A DNA stretch of 64,000 bases from Pararhizobium polonicum (GTDB lineage: Bacteria; Pseudomonadota; Alphaproteobacteria; Rhizobiales; Rhizobiaceae): NCBI RefSeq assembly GCF_001687365.1, contig NZ_LGLV01000004.1, positions 496,001 to 560,000 of the forward strand, written 5' to 3'. The position numbers and the translations under genes are program-made. Under the pieces are notes generated by a model. The model did not search any database, had not been told where the DNA came from, and was given only the letters and a program-made list of their open reading frames with translations. Shown one piece after another: positions 63,949 through 64,000 of the stretch (positions are counted from its first letter, which is position 1; each line of letters begins with the position of its first letter).

Positions 63949-64000
63949 ATTGACCCATGTTCCCCGAAGCTCGGCCCGGTTTACTCCACTTTGACAGCAG

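Overview
The window looks like a chromosomal segment of a Rhizobiaceae alphaproteobacterium (Rhizobium/Neorhizobium/Agrobacterium/Sinorhizobium relatives). Reasons: high GC with strongly GC-biased third codon positions, a DnaA ending in [11 protein letters not shown], the gene set mutM-rpsT-dnaA beside divergent ubiE-ubiB, a fused iolC/DUF2090 gene in an iolR-iolC-iolD-iolE-iolB order, and a cpa/tad pilus locus next to deoB-add-upp. The genus assignment is inference; no rRNA or tRNA gene was seen.

Layout. 1-2833: a gene-poor, lower-GC left edge with one small hypothetical gene, a membrane GGDEF protein and a hairpin-rich intergenic stretch. 2834-14932: housekeeping and exporter genes (gshB, comM/yifB, cysK, two divergent LysE-type exporters, an isochorismatase-like hydrolase, a NIPSNAP protein, an EamA exporter divergent from an Lrp-type regulator, a GNAT protein, dut, prfC, a HAD phosphatase, a GFA protein). 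14970-23270: an inositol catabolism cluster on the minus strand (Gfo/Idh oxidoreductase, RpiR-type regulator, iolC, iolD, iolE, iolB). It carries three copies of the 15-bp motif ATGGAAT-N4-ATTC at its promoters and a palindromic repeat in each gap between iolC and iolB. 23546-32817: a class II glutamine amidotransferase, coaBC, a CadR/ZntR-type MerR regulator divergent from a ZntA-type metal ATPase with a textbook 19-bp-spacer promoter, a guanine deaminase-like protein, a MacAB-type efflux pair and a small Gly/Tyr-rich secreted protein.

32936-40905: ubiB and ubiE (ubiquinone synthesis), mutM, rpsT with a clear promoter and terminator, a gene-free region of about 0.9 kb, dnaA, and an M17 aminopeptidase. 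41046-53121: a complete-looking Flp/Tad pilus locus: tadD, then tadC-tadB-cpaF-cpaE-cpaD-cpaC-cpaB-cpaA-flp on the minus strand, and divergently a stand-alone secretin-N-like protein and two TadE-like minor pilins. The flp pilin gene encodes only 58 residues. 53296-63948: nucleoside salvage in two converging transcription units, deoB-add-upp (plus) and ABC transporter-cdd-punA-deoC-deoA (minus), meeting at a membrane-anchored retropepsin-like protease gene. The transporter presumably imports nucleosides, which cdd, add, punA and deoA convert to bases and (deoxy)ribose-1-phosphate; deoB and deoC then feed the sugar into central metabolism, and upp salvages uracil.

I did not find a clearly new multi-gene system. 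The best leads are regulatory or structural: the shared operator in the iol cluster, a helically phased 31-bp tandem repeat at an Lrp-type gene, a 20-bp perfect inverted repeat between tadD and tadC, the repeats that punctuate the iol operon, and an unexplained structured region at 2230-2660.
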